From contig JAFKJU010000016.1 of assembly GCA_017305935.1 (NCBI GenBank), positions 62,001-126,000 on the forward strand: a stretch of DNA of 64,000 nt, in the 5' to 3' direction. Below, in pieces: positions 27,871-37,781 of the stretch. Source of the DNA: Hyphomicrobiales bacterium. Lineage in GTDB: Bacteria; Pseudomonadota; Alphaproteobacteria; Rhizobiales; Rhizobiaceae. The notes beneath the pieces are model-generated. The model made no database searches and had not been told where the DNA came from. It saw only the letters and a program-made list of their open reading frames with translations. Within the stretch, counting starts at the first letter, position 1. Each line of letters starts with the position of its first letter. The translations under genes and the position numbers were made by a program.

Positions 27871-29229
27871 TCATACCGTCCTGATGTAAGCGTCATACTC
27901 GACATCGGTGACGCGGAAGGAGAATTCGGAGAGTTCCTGCTGCTTGCAGGCCGTGTAGAGCGTGCGGTAGCGGGGCCCGAGCGTTGCATAGGCGAAGGTC
28001 GACCTGGCGAATTGCTGCAGTGCATAATCCCAGTTGGTCGGCAGCGGCTGATGGCTGATGGCATGGTCGTCGCCGGTGATCGCCCCGCCGGGATTGAGCT
28101 TTTCCTTCATGCCGGCCAGCGCCGCGTTGAGGATCATGGCGAGCACCAGATAGGGATTGGTGTCGGCGCCGGCCACGCGATGCTCGATGCGGGTCGCGGC
28201 CTTCGGGGTGGTGATGACGCGCACGGCCGCCGAACGGTTGTCGAAACCCCAGGAGGCATAGGTCGGCGCGTGTTCGCTGGGGCGCAGGCGGCGATAGGAA
28301 TTGGCGTGCGGCGCGAACACCGCCATGCTCTCGCCCATGTTGGCGAGCAACCCCCCGACCGAATGCATCAGCGCATCCGACGGGCCGTCCTGGCCGACAT
28401 AGATGTTGTTGCCATGCTCGTCGAGCACGGAGAAGTGGACATGCATGCCGCTGCCGGCCTGCTGGCCATAGGGCTTGGCCATGAAGGTGGCGTCATAGCC
28501 ATGCTTGCGGGCCACGCCCTTGACGATGCGCTTCAGCAGCACGGCGAAATCTGCGGCGCGCAGCGCATCGGGAACGTGATTGAGGTTGATTTCGTACTGG
28601 CCGGGGCCGTTTTCGCGCAGCGTCGTATCGGCGGCGACCTGCTGCGCCCGGCAGGCGAGCGAGATGTCGTGGAAGACGTTTTCGAAATCATGCAGTTCCG
28701 AGATCGACAGAACCTGCGTCTGGCCGGTGTGCCAGCGGCCTTCGCGGGTGTTCGGCGGACGCACCGGATCGAGCGCCGAGCGCACATGGTCGATCAGGTA
28801 GAATTCCAGCTCGGTGGCGACGACCGGCGTCAGCTTCAGCTTGGCATAACGATCGAGCACGTCGGCGAGAACCTGGCGCGGATTGGCGAAATAGCCTGTG
28901 CCGTCGGTGTTCTTCATCGACAGCATGACCTGCGCCGTGGGACGGTTGAGCCAGGTAACGCGCGACAGCGTCTCGGGAACGGGATAGCAGATCCCGTCCG
29001 GATCGCCCGTGCCCTCGGCCAGGCCGGCGGCGTTGACATCGCGGCCCCAGACGTCGAGGGCGTAGACGGAGCGGGGGATGGCCATGCCCTTGGTGAGCAC
29101 GTCGAGCGCCCGCTCGCGCGGGATCCACTTGCCGCGCGGCACGCCGTTGACGTCGATCACGAAGGCTTCGAGCACTTCGATATCGGGATTATCCTGCAGG
29201 AATTCCTGCGCATAGGTCATGTTGTCCAT
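27871..29229 (-). CDS. puuA: Glutamine synthetase-like gamma-glutamyl-amine ligase, PuuA-type
   Basis: A 452-residue GS-III-like ligase that joins glutamate to an amine such as putrescine. Visible motifs are the beta-grasp part with DVNGVPRGKWIP, the metal and Glu segment ATELEFYL, the GQYEINLNH strand, the ATP loop KPYGQQAGSGMHVHFS and RIEHRVAGADTNPYL. The start at MDNMTYAQEF is chosen because the family starts there. The 270-bp upstream gap is full of inverted repeats. Confidence 0.83.
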   Translation of the reverse strand: MDNMTYAQEFLQDNPDIEVLEAFVIDVNGVPRGKWIPRERALDVLTKGMAIPRSVYALDVWGRDVNAAGLAEGTGDPDGICYPVPETLSRVTWLNRPTAQVMLSMKNTDGTGYFANPRQVLADVLDRYAKLKLTPVVATELEFYLIDHVRSALDPVRPPNTREGRWHTGQTQVLSISELHDFENVFHDISLACRAQQVAADTTLRENGPGQYEINLNHVPDALRAADFAVLLKRIVKGVARKHGYDATFMAKPYGQQAGSGMHVHFSVLDEHGNNIYVGQDGPSDALMHSVGGLLANMGESMAVFAPHANSYRRLRPSEHAPTYASWGFDNRSAAVRVITTPKAATRIEHRVAGADTNPYLVLAMILNAALAGMKEKLNPGGAITGDDHAISHQPLPTNWDYALQQFARSTFAYATLGPRYRTLYTACKQQELSEFSFRVTDVEYDAYIRTV

Positions 29230-29300
29230 AAGGCACCAGTTTGAAAAGTCCGATTGTCCCTGTCGGGCACGGGGTCTCGTCACGCCCGCCCCGGATGAGT

Positions 29301-29394
29301 GGCCCTTGCCAGGGCCGGAAATCGCACTCGATTTCTGAAAAACGCGAAGGTTTGCGCGCCGTCCGCCATCCGTACGGCGGATATGAGGGCGCGC
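29301..29394 (-). other. Structured leader upstream of puuA
   Basis: Three perfect or near-perfect hairpins follow each other: GGCCCT-tgcc-AGGGCC (29301-29316), GAAATCG-cact-CGATTTC (29318-29335) and a two-part stem GCGCGCC..CCGCC / GGCGG..GGCGCGC (29354-29394). They lie between the amidohydrolase and puuA-like genes. The rest of 29230-29503 shows no gene. Confidence 0.4.
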
Positions 29395-29462
29395 GGGCGC
29401 TCTACCCCGGTCCGGGGGGCTGCTCCGCGTGAAAGATCAGAAATCGTAACATTGAAGTGCCT

Positions 29463-29484
29463 CCGCCCCCGCTTGAGGGGGCGG
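29463..29484 (-). terminator. Terminator-like hairpin after the amidohydrolase gene
   Basis: A perfect 8-bp stem CCGCCCCC / GGGGGCGG with a 6-nt loop lies 20 bp past the stop of the minus-strand gene at 29504. There is no T run, so it may stabilise mRNA rather than terminate. Confidence 0.5.
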
Positions 29485-29503
29485 CTCCTGTTTCAGGCTT
29501 TGC

Positions 29504-31174
29504 TCAGGCCTCGAAGGTGATCCGGCCGTCGCAGATGGTCTTCACCGGGCGAACGCCGGCGAGATCGGCGGAAGCCACCGCCTCGACATCGCCGCCGAGG
29601 ACGACGACGTCGGCAAGATAGCCGGGTTTCAGCACACCCTTGCGGTCTTCCATGAACTCGACGTAAGCGCCGGCCCTGGTATAGGCCGCCAGCGTTTCAT
29701 GCAGAGACAGGCGCTCGTCCTTCATGCCCTCTTTCCAGACGTCGCGGGTCATGGCGGCTTCGATGCAGTTCATCGGGTCGAGCGGCGAGACCGGCCAGTC
29801 GGTGGCGAAGACGATTGCTGCACCGGCATCGACCAGCGTCCGCCAGGCAAAAGCGTAGGGCCAGCGTTCCTCGCCGATATAGGTGAGATAGGGCTCGGTC
29901 GGCAGGCCGGCGCTGCCCGGCGGATGCACCGGCTGCATCGAGGCGACGGCGCCGAGCTCGGCGAAGCGCGGGATGTCATCGGGATGGATGACCTCGACAT
30001 GCTCGACGCGGTTGCGGCTGTCGCGCTTGCCGTTGGCCTCGGCGGCGGCCTCGTAGCCGTTCAGCACCATGCGCACCGCGCCGTCGCCGATGGCATGGAC
30101 GGCGATCTGCAGGCCGAGCTTGTCGGCGGCCGTGGCGATCTCGTTGAAATGCTCCTGTGAAAACAGCGGCTCGCCCTTCCAGCCGGGCTTGTGGCTGTAG
30201 TCATCGACGAAGACGGCGGTCTCGCCTTCGGTGACGCCGTCCATGAACATCTTGACGAAGTCGCATTTCAGCCGGTCGGTCTGGAAGCGGGCGCGCCAGG
30301 CGGCGGCCTTGGTCTCCAGGTCGGAAAGCGGCATGAAGTTCTTCATGTGGAAGGGAATGCGCACGCGCACCGGCAGGCCGTCTTCCTTCTCGATCTCGTC
30401 CATGAGTTCGAGCTGGTAGAGATTGCCGTCCATGTTCTGGATTGAGGTGAGGCCGAGCGAGGCGCAATAGGCCATGCCCTGCTTGAGCACCTCCTTGTCG
30501 GCGGCGCGGTCGGCGGCGGTGATGTTTTCCGGCTCGCCGCCGGTGCCGACGCCGAGCATTTCACGCCCGCCGGTCTTGCCGAGCGCCGAGACCGGGCGGA
30601 TGGCGTTGGATTCACGCAGTTCGCCGCTCGCCAGCCCGTCCTCGGCCATGACGATCTCGTTGCCGATGCCGACGTCGCGCCCCTCGAGGATGCCGGCCCT
30701 CGTCAACGCGATGGTATTGGCCCAGGCGGTGTGATGATCGGGCGCGAAGATCAGCAGCGGTCGGTCGGGCAGGATGGCATCGAGATGATGGCGGGTGACG
30801 CGTTCCTCGTCGGAAATGATGGTGTAGTCGGCGCTCTGGCCGATGATCAGCGCCAGATCCGGGTTGGCGGCCGCGTATTCGAGCACCTTCTGCTTCAGGG
30901 CGTCAAAACCCTTGACGCGGAACAGCGACAGTTCCGACAACTCCACCGAGCCGCCGAAGATGTGCAGATGCGCCTCGTTGAAGCCGGGCAGCACGGTGCC
31001 GCCCCCGGCGTCGATGACCCTGGTGGCCGGGCCGGACAGGGCGGCGACATCCACCTCGCTGCCGACCGCGACGATTTTGTTGCCGGCGATCGCCAGCGCT
31101 TCGGCCCGCGGATTGGCGTCGTCCATCGTCAGGACCTTGCCATTGCGGATGATGATATCAGCCTGTGTCGACAT
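29504..31174 (-). CDS. Amidohydrolase (YtcJ/AepA-like)
   Basis: A 556-residue metal-dependent amidohydrolase. It has the small beta-sandwich part at the N terminus (IIIRNGKVLTMDD), the metal-binding HLHIFGG after VLPGFNEA (near residue 65), a carboxylated-lysine region, VHAIGDGAV with a ligand His, NRVEHVE and the last ligand Asp in FATDWPVSP. Members hydrolyse N-substituted amides such as formamides. In this operon it may release an amine for the PuuA/PuuB pair, an inference from position. Confidence 0.8.
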   Translation of the reverse strand: MSTQADIIIRNGKVLTMDDANPRAEALAIAGNKIVAVGSEVDVAALSGPATRVIDAGGGTVLPGFNEAHLHIFGGSVELSELSLFRVKGFDALKQKVLEYAAANPDLALIIGQSADYTIISDEERVTRHHLDAILPDRPLLIFAPDHHTAWANTIALTRAGILEGRDVGIGNEIVMAEDGLASGELRESNAIRPVSALGKTGGREMLGVGTGGEPENITAADRAADKEVLKQGMAYCASLGLTSIQNMDGNLYQLELMDEIEKEDGLPVRVRIPFHMKNFMPLSDLETKAAAWRARFQTDRLKCDFVKMFMDGVTEGETAVFVDDYSHKPGWKGEPLFSQEHFNEIATAADKLGLQIAVHAIGDGAVRMVLNGYEAAAEANGKRDSRNRVEHVEVIHPDDIPRFAELGAVASMQPVHPPGSAGLPTEPYLTYIGEERWPYAFAWRTLVDAGAAIVFATDWPVSPLDPMNCIEAAMTRDVWKEGMKDERLSLHETLAAYTRAGAYVEFMEDRKGVLKPGYLADVVVLGGDVEAVASADLAGVRPVKTICDGRITFEA

Positions 31175-31194
31175 CGCGACCTGTTCCCCGTTTG

Positions 31195-32376
31195 TTAGAA
31201 TGACATGCCGCAGATCGTGCGGAAGAAGGCGAAGACATCCTGTCCTTCCTCGTCGCCGAGCGGATCGGGCTGCGAGGAGAGCTTGACGAGGACGGTCTGC
31301 GTGGAGGGATCGACCCACAGCCACTGGCCGTGGATGCCGATCGCGGCAAATGCGCCGTCGGCATCGCCCGACTGATACCACTGGCTGCGATAGCGCCCGT
31401 TCGGCAGGTCGACATTGCGCCCTTCCTGCCAGGCTTGGCGATCGCCGTTTTCGCGCATGTCGGCGACCCACGCCGCGGGCACGACCTGCCGGCCTTCGAC
31501 CGCGCCGTCATTGCGCAGGAGTTCGCCGACGCGCGCCAGATCGCGGGCGGTGACGCTGATGCCGCCGGCCGTGCGCGGCGAGCCGATGGCGTCGACGGTG
31601 ATCGAGCCGTGGTTCCTGGCGCCCATCGGCTTCCAGAGAAGATCGGACAACAGATCGGCATAACGCGCGCCGGTCACGGTCTCGATGATATGGCCGAGCA
31701 GATCCGAATTCGGCGAGAGATAGTTGAACGGCCCACCATGCGGTCGGTCGGCCTTTTGCAGCGTCATCAGGAAGGCCGGCAGCGTTTCGACCGGCGTTCC
31801 CTCGATTGGCGGGTTCCACAGCATGGCGCGGCGATAGCGGGCGAATGCGCTCTGCGGATCGAGATAGGATTCCTCGAAATCGAGGCTGACGCGCATGTCG
31901 AGCACGTCGCGGTAAGTCGCGTCGCCATAGGCGCTGCCGGCGGCCTGCGGCACGTAATGGGTGACGGGCATATCGGGATCGAGAAGGCCTTGCGCCTCCA
32001 GAATGCCCGACAGCATCGCCGTCAGTGACTTGCTGATCGAGAAGACGAGGTGAGGGGCGTTGACGTTTGCATGCGGCGCATAATATTCGGCGACGACCTT
32101 GCCCTTGCGCAGCGCCACGAAACCATCCGTATGGGCATGGCGCAGGAAATCCTCGACGGTCTCGGCACCGTCGATCCCGGTGCTGATGCGCGTCGACAGG
32201 AAATCCGGGCTGGCGAGCGGCGCTTCCAGCTCGACGCGGGCGCAGGAAATCTCGGCGGTCGGCACGAGGTCGCGCACATTCTGGAAAGCCCAGACATTGT
32301 AAGGCGCGGTGCGCCAGTTGGAGAGCGTCACATCGGCGCGCGAAAAACCGTGCGTCTCGACGAAACTGCGGATCAT
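31195..32376 (-). CDS. Serine hydrolase, class C beta-lactamase/6-aminohexanoate-dimer hydrolase type
   Basis: A 393-residue cytoplasmic serine hydrolase without a signal peptide. The catalytic S-x-x-K is SISKS (near residue 113), a tyrosine motif follows in FNYLSPNSDLLG, and GIHGQWLWVDP near the C terminus stands in for the KTG strand. The family includes NylB-type hydrolases of linear amides. The start has a strong GAGGAGGAAA site. It lies between the Pot-type binding protein and the amidohydrolase in the same direction, suggesting amide-bond cleavage of the imported compound. Confidence 0.78.
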   Translation of the reverse strand: MIRSFVETHGFSRADVTLSNWRTAPYNVWAFQNVRDLVPTAEISCARVELEAPLASPDFLSTRISTGIDGAETVEDFLRHAHTDGFVALRKGKVVAEYYAPHANVNAPHLVFSISKSLTAMLSGILEAQGLLDPDMPVTHYVPQAAGSAYGDATYRDVLDMRVSLDFEESYLDPQSAFARYRRAMLWNPPIEGTPVETLPAFLMTLQKADRPHGGPFNYLSPNSDLLGHIIETVTGARYADLLSDLLWKPMGARNHGSITVDAIGSPRTAGGISVTARDLARVGELLRNDGAVEGRQVVPAAWVADMRENGDRQAWQEGRNVDLPNGRYRSQWYQSGDADGAFAAIGIHGQWLWVDPSTQTVLVKLSSQPDPLGDEEGQDVFAFFRTICGMSF

Positions 32377-32492
32377 GTTTTCCTCCTCGGGCGCTCCGGG
32401 TCCGTCAGGGAAGCGGATATCCGACGCCTGTTCTTGACGACGCAATTCTCTTTCCGGGCTCGCGGATGGGGCCCGGCGCGTCGTGGACGATG

Positions 32493-32516
32493 GGCCGGAA
32501 GACAAGGCTTCCGGCC
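32493..32516 (-). terminator. Hairpin after the polyamine-binding protein gene
   Basis: A perfect 9-bp stem GGCCGGAAG / CTTCCGGCC with a 6-nt loop, 24 bp past the stop at 32540. It probably raises expression of the binding protein over the hydrolase genes downstream. Confidence 0.55.
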
Positions 32517-32539
32517 ACAATAGTTCTGGAAGGCTACCC

Positions 32540-33574
32540 TTACTTCTGCAGTTCGGTCCAGATCTTGGTGTAGATTGCCTGGACTTCCGGCGGGCAGGCG
32601 AGGTTGAACTTGCCGGCGGCCTTCAGTTCTTCCGGGATGACGATTTCCGGCGCATCCTTCATATCGGCCGGCATGAAGGCTTCCGAGCCCTTGATGCCGT
32701 TGGCGTAGCGCGCGAAGGTGGAAATCAGGCCGGCATTTTCCGGCTCCATGATGAAGTTCAGGAACAGCTTGGCATTGTCGACGTTCTTGGCATCGGCGAG
32801 GATGGAGGCGTTGTCCATCCAGACCGGGTAGCCTTCCTTCGGATAACCGTAGGCGACGTCCTTGTTCTGCAGGCGGGCGCGGAAGGAGGCGCCGTTCCAG
32901 TTGACGCCGGCCATCAGGTCGGCCTTGGCATATTGCTCGACATTGCCGTAGGCCATGGAAGCCCATTTCGGCTTGGCGGCCATCAGGGTGTCGCGAACCT
33001 TCTTCAGCACTTCCTTGTCGCCGGTGCAGGGCTGGCCGCCGGCATAGGTGACCGCCATATGCATGACGTCGGACATTTCCGGCACGACGTTGACCTTGCC
33101 GACGAGTTCGGCCGGCGGATCGAGGAAGATGGCCGAGGTGTTGATGTCACCCTTGTAGGCGGAGCGGTTGACGGTTACGCCGGTCGTGCCCCACTGCCAC
33201 GGAACAGAATAGTGGCGGCCCGGGTCGAAGGGCACGTCGACCCACTGCGGATCGATATTCTTGAAGTTTTCCATCTGGTCGGGGCGCGATTCCAGGAGCA
33301 GGCCTTCCGAGATCCAGATCGGCATGACGCTGGCGGAGGGCACGACGATATCGAAGCCATGGCCACCCTGGCGGATCTTGGCGAGCGCCGTGTCGTTGGA
33401 ATCGTAGTCGGTGACGGTCACCTTGACCTTGAACTTGTCGCCGAACTTCTTGATCAGGTCCGGGCTGGTGTAATTGCCCCAGTTGTAGATGTTCAGTTCG
33501 CCATCGGCATGCGCCACGGCGGCGGAGCCGAGAAGGGTAAGCGCAAGCGCGGCAAATCCCAGTTTCTTCTGCAT
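32540..33574 (-). CDS. potF: Polyamine-type ABC transporter substrate-binding protein
   Basis: Periplasmic receptor of 344 residues (PotD/PotF family) with signal peptide [23 protein letters not shown]. The mature start [19 protein letters not shown], the [24 protein letters not shown] segment and [19 protein letters not shown] are family hallmarks. It binds polyamine-like cations; the exact ligand is unknown. The symbol denotes family, not proven substrate. Confidence 0.85.
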   Translation of the reverse strand: MQKKLGFAALALTLLGSAAVAHADGELNIYNWGNYTSPDLIKKFGDKFKVKVTVTDYDSNDTALAKIRQGGHGFDIVVPSASVMPIWISEGLLLESRPDQMENFKNIDPQWVDVPFDPGRHYSVPWQWGTTGVTVNRSAYKGDINTSAIFLDPPAELVGKVNVVPEMSDVMHMAVTYAGGQPCTGDKEVLKKVRDTLMAAKPKWASMAYGNVEQYAKADLMAGVNWNGASFRARLQNKDVAYGYPKEGYPVWMDNASILADAKNVDNAKLFLNFIMEPENAGLISTFARYANGIKGSEAFMPADMKDAPEIVIPEELKAAGKFNLACPPEVQAIYTKIWTELQK

Positions 33575-33588
33575 TGGCTGTTCTCCGG

Positions 33589-34395
33589 TTATGATGTCTT
33601 TTCGGTCCTGCTGAGGAAGAAGAAGATAGTCACGATCGCGAAGGACAGCAGCAGGAACACCGTCGAGATCGCATTCATTTCCGGGGTCACGACACGGCGC
33701 AGCTGGCCGAGCATGTAGGTCGGCAGCGTGTCCTGACCGCCCGATTTCACGAATTCTGTGATGACCACGTCATCGAGCGAGATGACGAAGCCGAGCATGA
33801 AGCCGGCCAGCACGCCCGGCCACAAAAGCGGCAGTGTGACATAGCGGAAGGCCTGGAACGGCGTTGCGTAGAGATCGGCCGCGGCCCGCTCCAGCGTCAG
33901 ATCCATGCTTTCCAGTCGCGCCCGGATCGGCAGGTAGGCGAAGGGCACGCAGAAGGCGGCATGGGCCGCGATCAGATAACCGAGGCCGGAATAGCCGGTC
34001 CACACCTTGACGCGCGAGAAGAAGATCAGAAGCGCGACGGCGGTGACGATTTCCGGCACCAGCAGCGGCAGGTTGATGAACGCATATTTGAAGGTCAGGC
34101 CGCGATACTGCACGGTGCGGGTCGTGGCGATCGCCGCCATGGTGGCGACGACGGTGGCGACCACCGAGGCGGTGACGGCGATCTGCAGCGAGCGGATCGA
34201 GGCATCGATCACCTGCGCATTGTTCCAGGCGCTCTGGAACCAGCGCAGCGAAAAGCCTTCCCAGATGGCGATCGAGGTGCCGGCGTTGAAGGCATAAATG
34301 ACCAGCGTGACGATCGGCAGGTACAAGCCGATGAAGCAGATCATCGCGATGGTGGAAAAGCCCGGAACGCGCCGGACCGAAAACGGCTTAGCCAT
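33589..34395 (-). CDS. potI: Polyamine-type ABC permease (PotC/PotI)
   Basis: Permease of 268 residues with six helices. It shows [15 protein letters not shown], the [41 protein letters not shown] segment and the EAA loop [28 protein letters not shown]. It overlaps the upstream permease gene by 8 bp. Confidence 0.88.
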   Translation of the reverse strand: MAKPFSVRRVPGFSTIAMICFIGLYLPIVTLVIYAFNAGTSIAIWEGFSLRWFQSAWNNAQVIDASIRSLQIAVTASVVATVVATMAAIATTRTVQYRGLTFKYAFINLPLLVPEIVTAVALLIFFSRVKVWTGYSGLGYLIAAHAAFCVPFAYLPIRARLESMDLTLERAAADLYATPFQAFRYVTLPLLWPGVLAGFMLGFVISLDDVVITEFVKSGGQDTLPTYMLGQLRRVVTPEMNAISTVFLLLSFAIVTIFFFLSRTEKTS

Positions 34396-35311
34396 GGGCG
34401 CCTCCCGACTTGCTGGCGTTCTTGACGTAATACAGCATGGCGACCAACACGATGATGACGAGGGTCACCGACAACGACGCGCCGAGCGGCCAGTTGCGGC
34501 CCTGGCCGAACTGCAGCTCGATCAGGTTGCCGATCATCAGGTTCTTGCCGCCGCCGAGGACGCGCGGAATGACATAGGACGACAGGGCGGGAATGAACAC
34601 CAGGATGGCGCCGGCGATCAGGCCAGGCTTGACCAACGGCACGATGACCCGGAACAGCACGTTCCACCGGCTGGCATAGAGATCATAGGCCGCCTCGATC
34701 AGCCGGAAATCCAGCTTCTCGATGCTGGCATAGAGCGGAAGCACCATCAGCGGCAGGAAGACATAGGTCATGCCGAGCAGGATGGCGAAATCCGAAAACA
34801 TCATCGGGATCGGCGCGGCGATGAGCCCGAGCTTCATCAGCAACGTATTGACGATGCCTTCGTTGCGGATCACTTCCTGGATCGCGAAAGCGCGGATCAG
34901 CATGTTGGTCCAGAACGGGATGGTGATCAGGAACAGCCAGATCTGCCGGTTATGCGAGGGCCGCGTGGCGATGAAGTAGGCCGTCGGGAAACCAAAGGCG
35001 ACGCACAGGCCGGTGGTGGCGATGGCAAGCTTGATGCTGCGCCAGAAGATCGAAAGATGCGCATCCGCGATCGACAGCGTGTCGTCGAAAATATCGCGGG
35101 TGAACAGGACGCTGAACCAGGCGTCGGTGGAGAACTGCCACTTCACGTCGCCGTAATTGCCCGGCGCCAGGAAGGAATAGAGAACCACGATGAGAAGCGG
35201 GCCGACACCGGCCACGGCGATGAGGATCAGGGCGGGGGCGCTGAGCAGCCACCGGTCCCGGATATCCTTCCTTCGCACCTGCTCGCTTGCTTCTGCGGCG
35301 CTGATCGTCAT
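34388..35311 (-). CDS. potH: Polyamine-type ABC permease (PotB/PotH)
   Basis: Permease of 307 residues with an N-terminal cytoplasmic extension and six helices. Landmarks are PTAYFIATRPSHNRQIWLFLITIPFWTNMLIRAFA and the EAA loop LIEAAYDLYASRWNVLFRVIVPLVKPGLIAG. It is one base from the ATPase gene upstream. Confidence 0.88.
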   Translation of the reverse strand: MTISAAEASEQVRRKDIRDRWLLSAPALILIAVAGVGPLLIVVLYSFLAPGNYGDVKWQFSTDAWFSVLFTRDIFDDTLSIADAHLSIFWRSIKLAIATTGLCVAFGFPTAYFIATRPSHNRQIWLFLITIPFWTNMLIRAFAIQEVIRNEGIVNTLLMKLGLIAAPIPMMFSDFAILLGMTYVFLPLMVLPLYASIEKLDFRLIEAAYDLYASRWNVLFRVIVPLVKPGLIAGAILVFIPALSSYVIPRVLGGGKNLMIGNLIELQFGQGRNWPLGASLSVTLVIIVLVAMLYYVKNASKSGGAHG

Positions 35312-35312
35312 C

Positions 35313-36413
<1,101 letters not shown>

Positions 36414-36486
36414 TCATTCCCCCTGTTGTTGCGGGAAGGGACTTCTGCCCTTCTCCGTTCGGTTGTGCAAAGAGAACCGATCTTTG

Positions 36487-36514
36487 TTGACAGATGATCG
36501 CGCCGCTCTACACT
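36487..36514 (+). promoter_or_regulatory. Candidate gntR promoter
   Basis: TTGACA (36487-36492), 16 bp, then TACACT (36509-36514). The expected start site falls next to the two palindromes at 36523-36556. Confidence 0.45.
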
Positions 36515-36522
36515 GGCCTGAA

Positions 36523-36556
36523 TTTGATCATATCAAAACACAATTTGATCAAATTG
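36523..36556. promoter_or_regulatory. Tandem palindromic operators between potG and gntR
   Basis: TTTGAT-cat-ATCAAA (36523-36537) and CAATTTGATCAAATTG (36541-36556, a perfect 16-bp palindrome) share the TTTGAT half-site, with centres about 18 bp apart. They lie in the gap between divergent genes and fit a GntR/FadR-family dimer binding site. Confidence 0.65.
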
Positions 36557-36702
36557 GGAAGGGCGCTTTTGGTCGATCGGCATGCTGATCGAAACGTGGC
36601 ATTTCACAGGACGACTGGCAAGCACGCCCGCGAGGCTATTGGCAGAGGATGCAACATTGGGGGCGGGCAGGCCGGGGGGCGGCTGCCGGAAGGAGCGAGG
36701 CG

Positions 36703-37395
36703 ATGTGGGCTTGCGATGACAGGCAGACATTCGAATCCGTCAAGCAATGGGTTTATCGCAATCTGCGGCAAGCCATCATGTCAGGTCGGTTCCCGCGGGG
36801 TCAACCGGTAACCATCCACGGCATCGCACAAAGTCTGTCGGTCAGCGCCATGCCGGTGCGCGAGGCGATCCACCGGCTGGTGGCCGATGGCGCGCTCGAA
36901 CATCTCGACAATCGCCGCGTGCGGGTGCCGGACATGGATCCGGAGAAATTCGACGAGGTCATCGCGGCGCGCATCGCGCTGGAGACGGTGGCGGCCGAGC
37001 GTTGTATGCCGCACATCGATTATCTTCGGCTGGCACGGCTGGAAAAGCTCGATGCCGAGATCGACGCCGCCTACGAGTCCGGTAATATTGAACTCGGCAT
37101 CGAGCGCAACTTCGCCTTCCATCGCTGTCTTTACGAGGTGCATGCCGCGATGGTGCTGCTGCCGCTGATCGAAACGCTGTGGCTGCGGCTGGGGCCGTTC
37201 ATGCGCGAGGCGACCGAAAACCTGCACGAGAGCTACCGCGTCGACCGCCATGCCGAAGCGCTCGCGGCAATCCGTGCCCGCGATACCGAGGCTTTGCGCC
37301 AGGCGATTGCCGCCGATATCCAGGACGGTGCCGGCCATCTCGGCCGCACCCGTTTCCTGGAGGTCGAGGCGAGCGCCGCCGCCGAAGCGAAATGA
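36703..37395 (+). CDS. GntR-family regulator (FCD type)
   Basis: A 230-residue regulator with a winged helix at residues 15-75 (IMSGRFPRGQPVTIHGIAQSLSVSAMPVREAIHRLVADGALE) and an FCD ligand-binding domain at 85-215, with metal-type His/Asp positions (RNFAFHRCLYE, ESYRVDRHAEALAAI). The ATG follows AAGGAGCGAGG. It is divergent from the Pot-type transporter cluster, and two palindromes lie between them, so it most likely controls that cluster and itself. Confidence 0.88.
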   Translation: MWACDDRQTFESVKQWVYRNLRQAIMSGRFPRGQPVTIHGIAQSLSVSAMPVREAIHRLVADGALEHLDNRRVRVPDMDPEKFDEVIAARIALETVAAERCMPHIDYLRLARLEKLDAEIDAAYESGNIELGIERNFAFHRCLYEVHAAMVLLPLIETLWLRLGPFMREATENLHESYRVDRHAEALAAIRARDTEALRQAIAADIQDGAGHLGRTRFLEVEASAAAEAK

Positions 37396-37540
37396 CATCG
37401 GGAGAGGAAAGCCGGCAAACGCTGACCCGTCGCCGCCCCGGTCGCGAGCGATTTTCCCGCTCTTTCAAAGACGTCCCGCCGGCATGGAAGACAGGGCGGC
37501 CAAGAATGGGGAATTCTCGCATTTTTTTGAAAAAGACTAT

Positions 37541-37568
37541 TTGCAATCGCCCCCCTTTTGTTTATAAG
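37541..37568 (+). promoter_or_regulatory. tRNA-Gln promoter
   Basis: TTGCAA (37541-37546), 16 bp, TATAAG (37563-37568), about 36 bp before the tRNA. Confidence 0.55.
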
Positions 37569-37604
37569 CCGCCCCACCAGCCGAGCCAATCACCTCGGCC
37601 CTGC

Positions 37605-37678
37605 TGGGGAATAGTTCAATGGTAGAACAGCGGACTCTGACTCCGTCGATCTTGGTTCGAATCCAGGTTCCCCAGCCA
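37605..37678 (+). tRNA. tRNA-Gln (anticodon CUG)
   Basis: A 74-nt cloverleaf with encoded CCA. The acceptor arm TGGGGAA pairs with TTCCCCA, the anticodon loop is CTCTGAC with CTG at the anticodon, the T loop is TTCGAATC, and the discriminator is G. Its 3' 17 bases are duplicated at 50136-50152, making it the integration site of the downstream island. Confidence 0.96.
37662..37678 (+). repeat. attL: 3' end of tRNA-Gln
   Basis: TCCAGGTTCCCCAGCCA, identical to the copy at 50136-50152. The sequences diverge on both sides of the 17 bp. Confidence 0.85.
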
Positions 37679-37744
37679 TTTTTCTCCTAACTAGCTGAAA
37701 TCGTTAAAGTGTCTCGCGCCACCCCAGGCGGGATGAAGCGTTTT

Positions 37745-37765
37745 GCTACAAACCGCTGCTACAAA
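37745..37765 (+). repeat. GCTACAAA direct repeats near attL
   Basis: GCTACAAA occurs at 37745-37752 and 37758-37765; a related GCTACAAT is at 50056-50063, near attR. They could be integrase arm-binding sites, but the motif is short. Confidence 0.25.
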
Positions 37766-37781
37766 GAGCGAGCAAAGCGAA

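Noticed and set aside
37605-37678. tRNA disrupted by the island insertion.
   Set aside because: The 17-bp duplicated end restores the complete tRNA, including CCA, so it should be functional.
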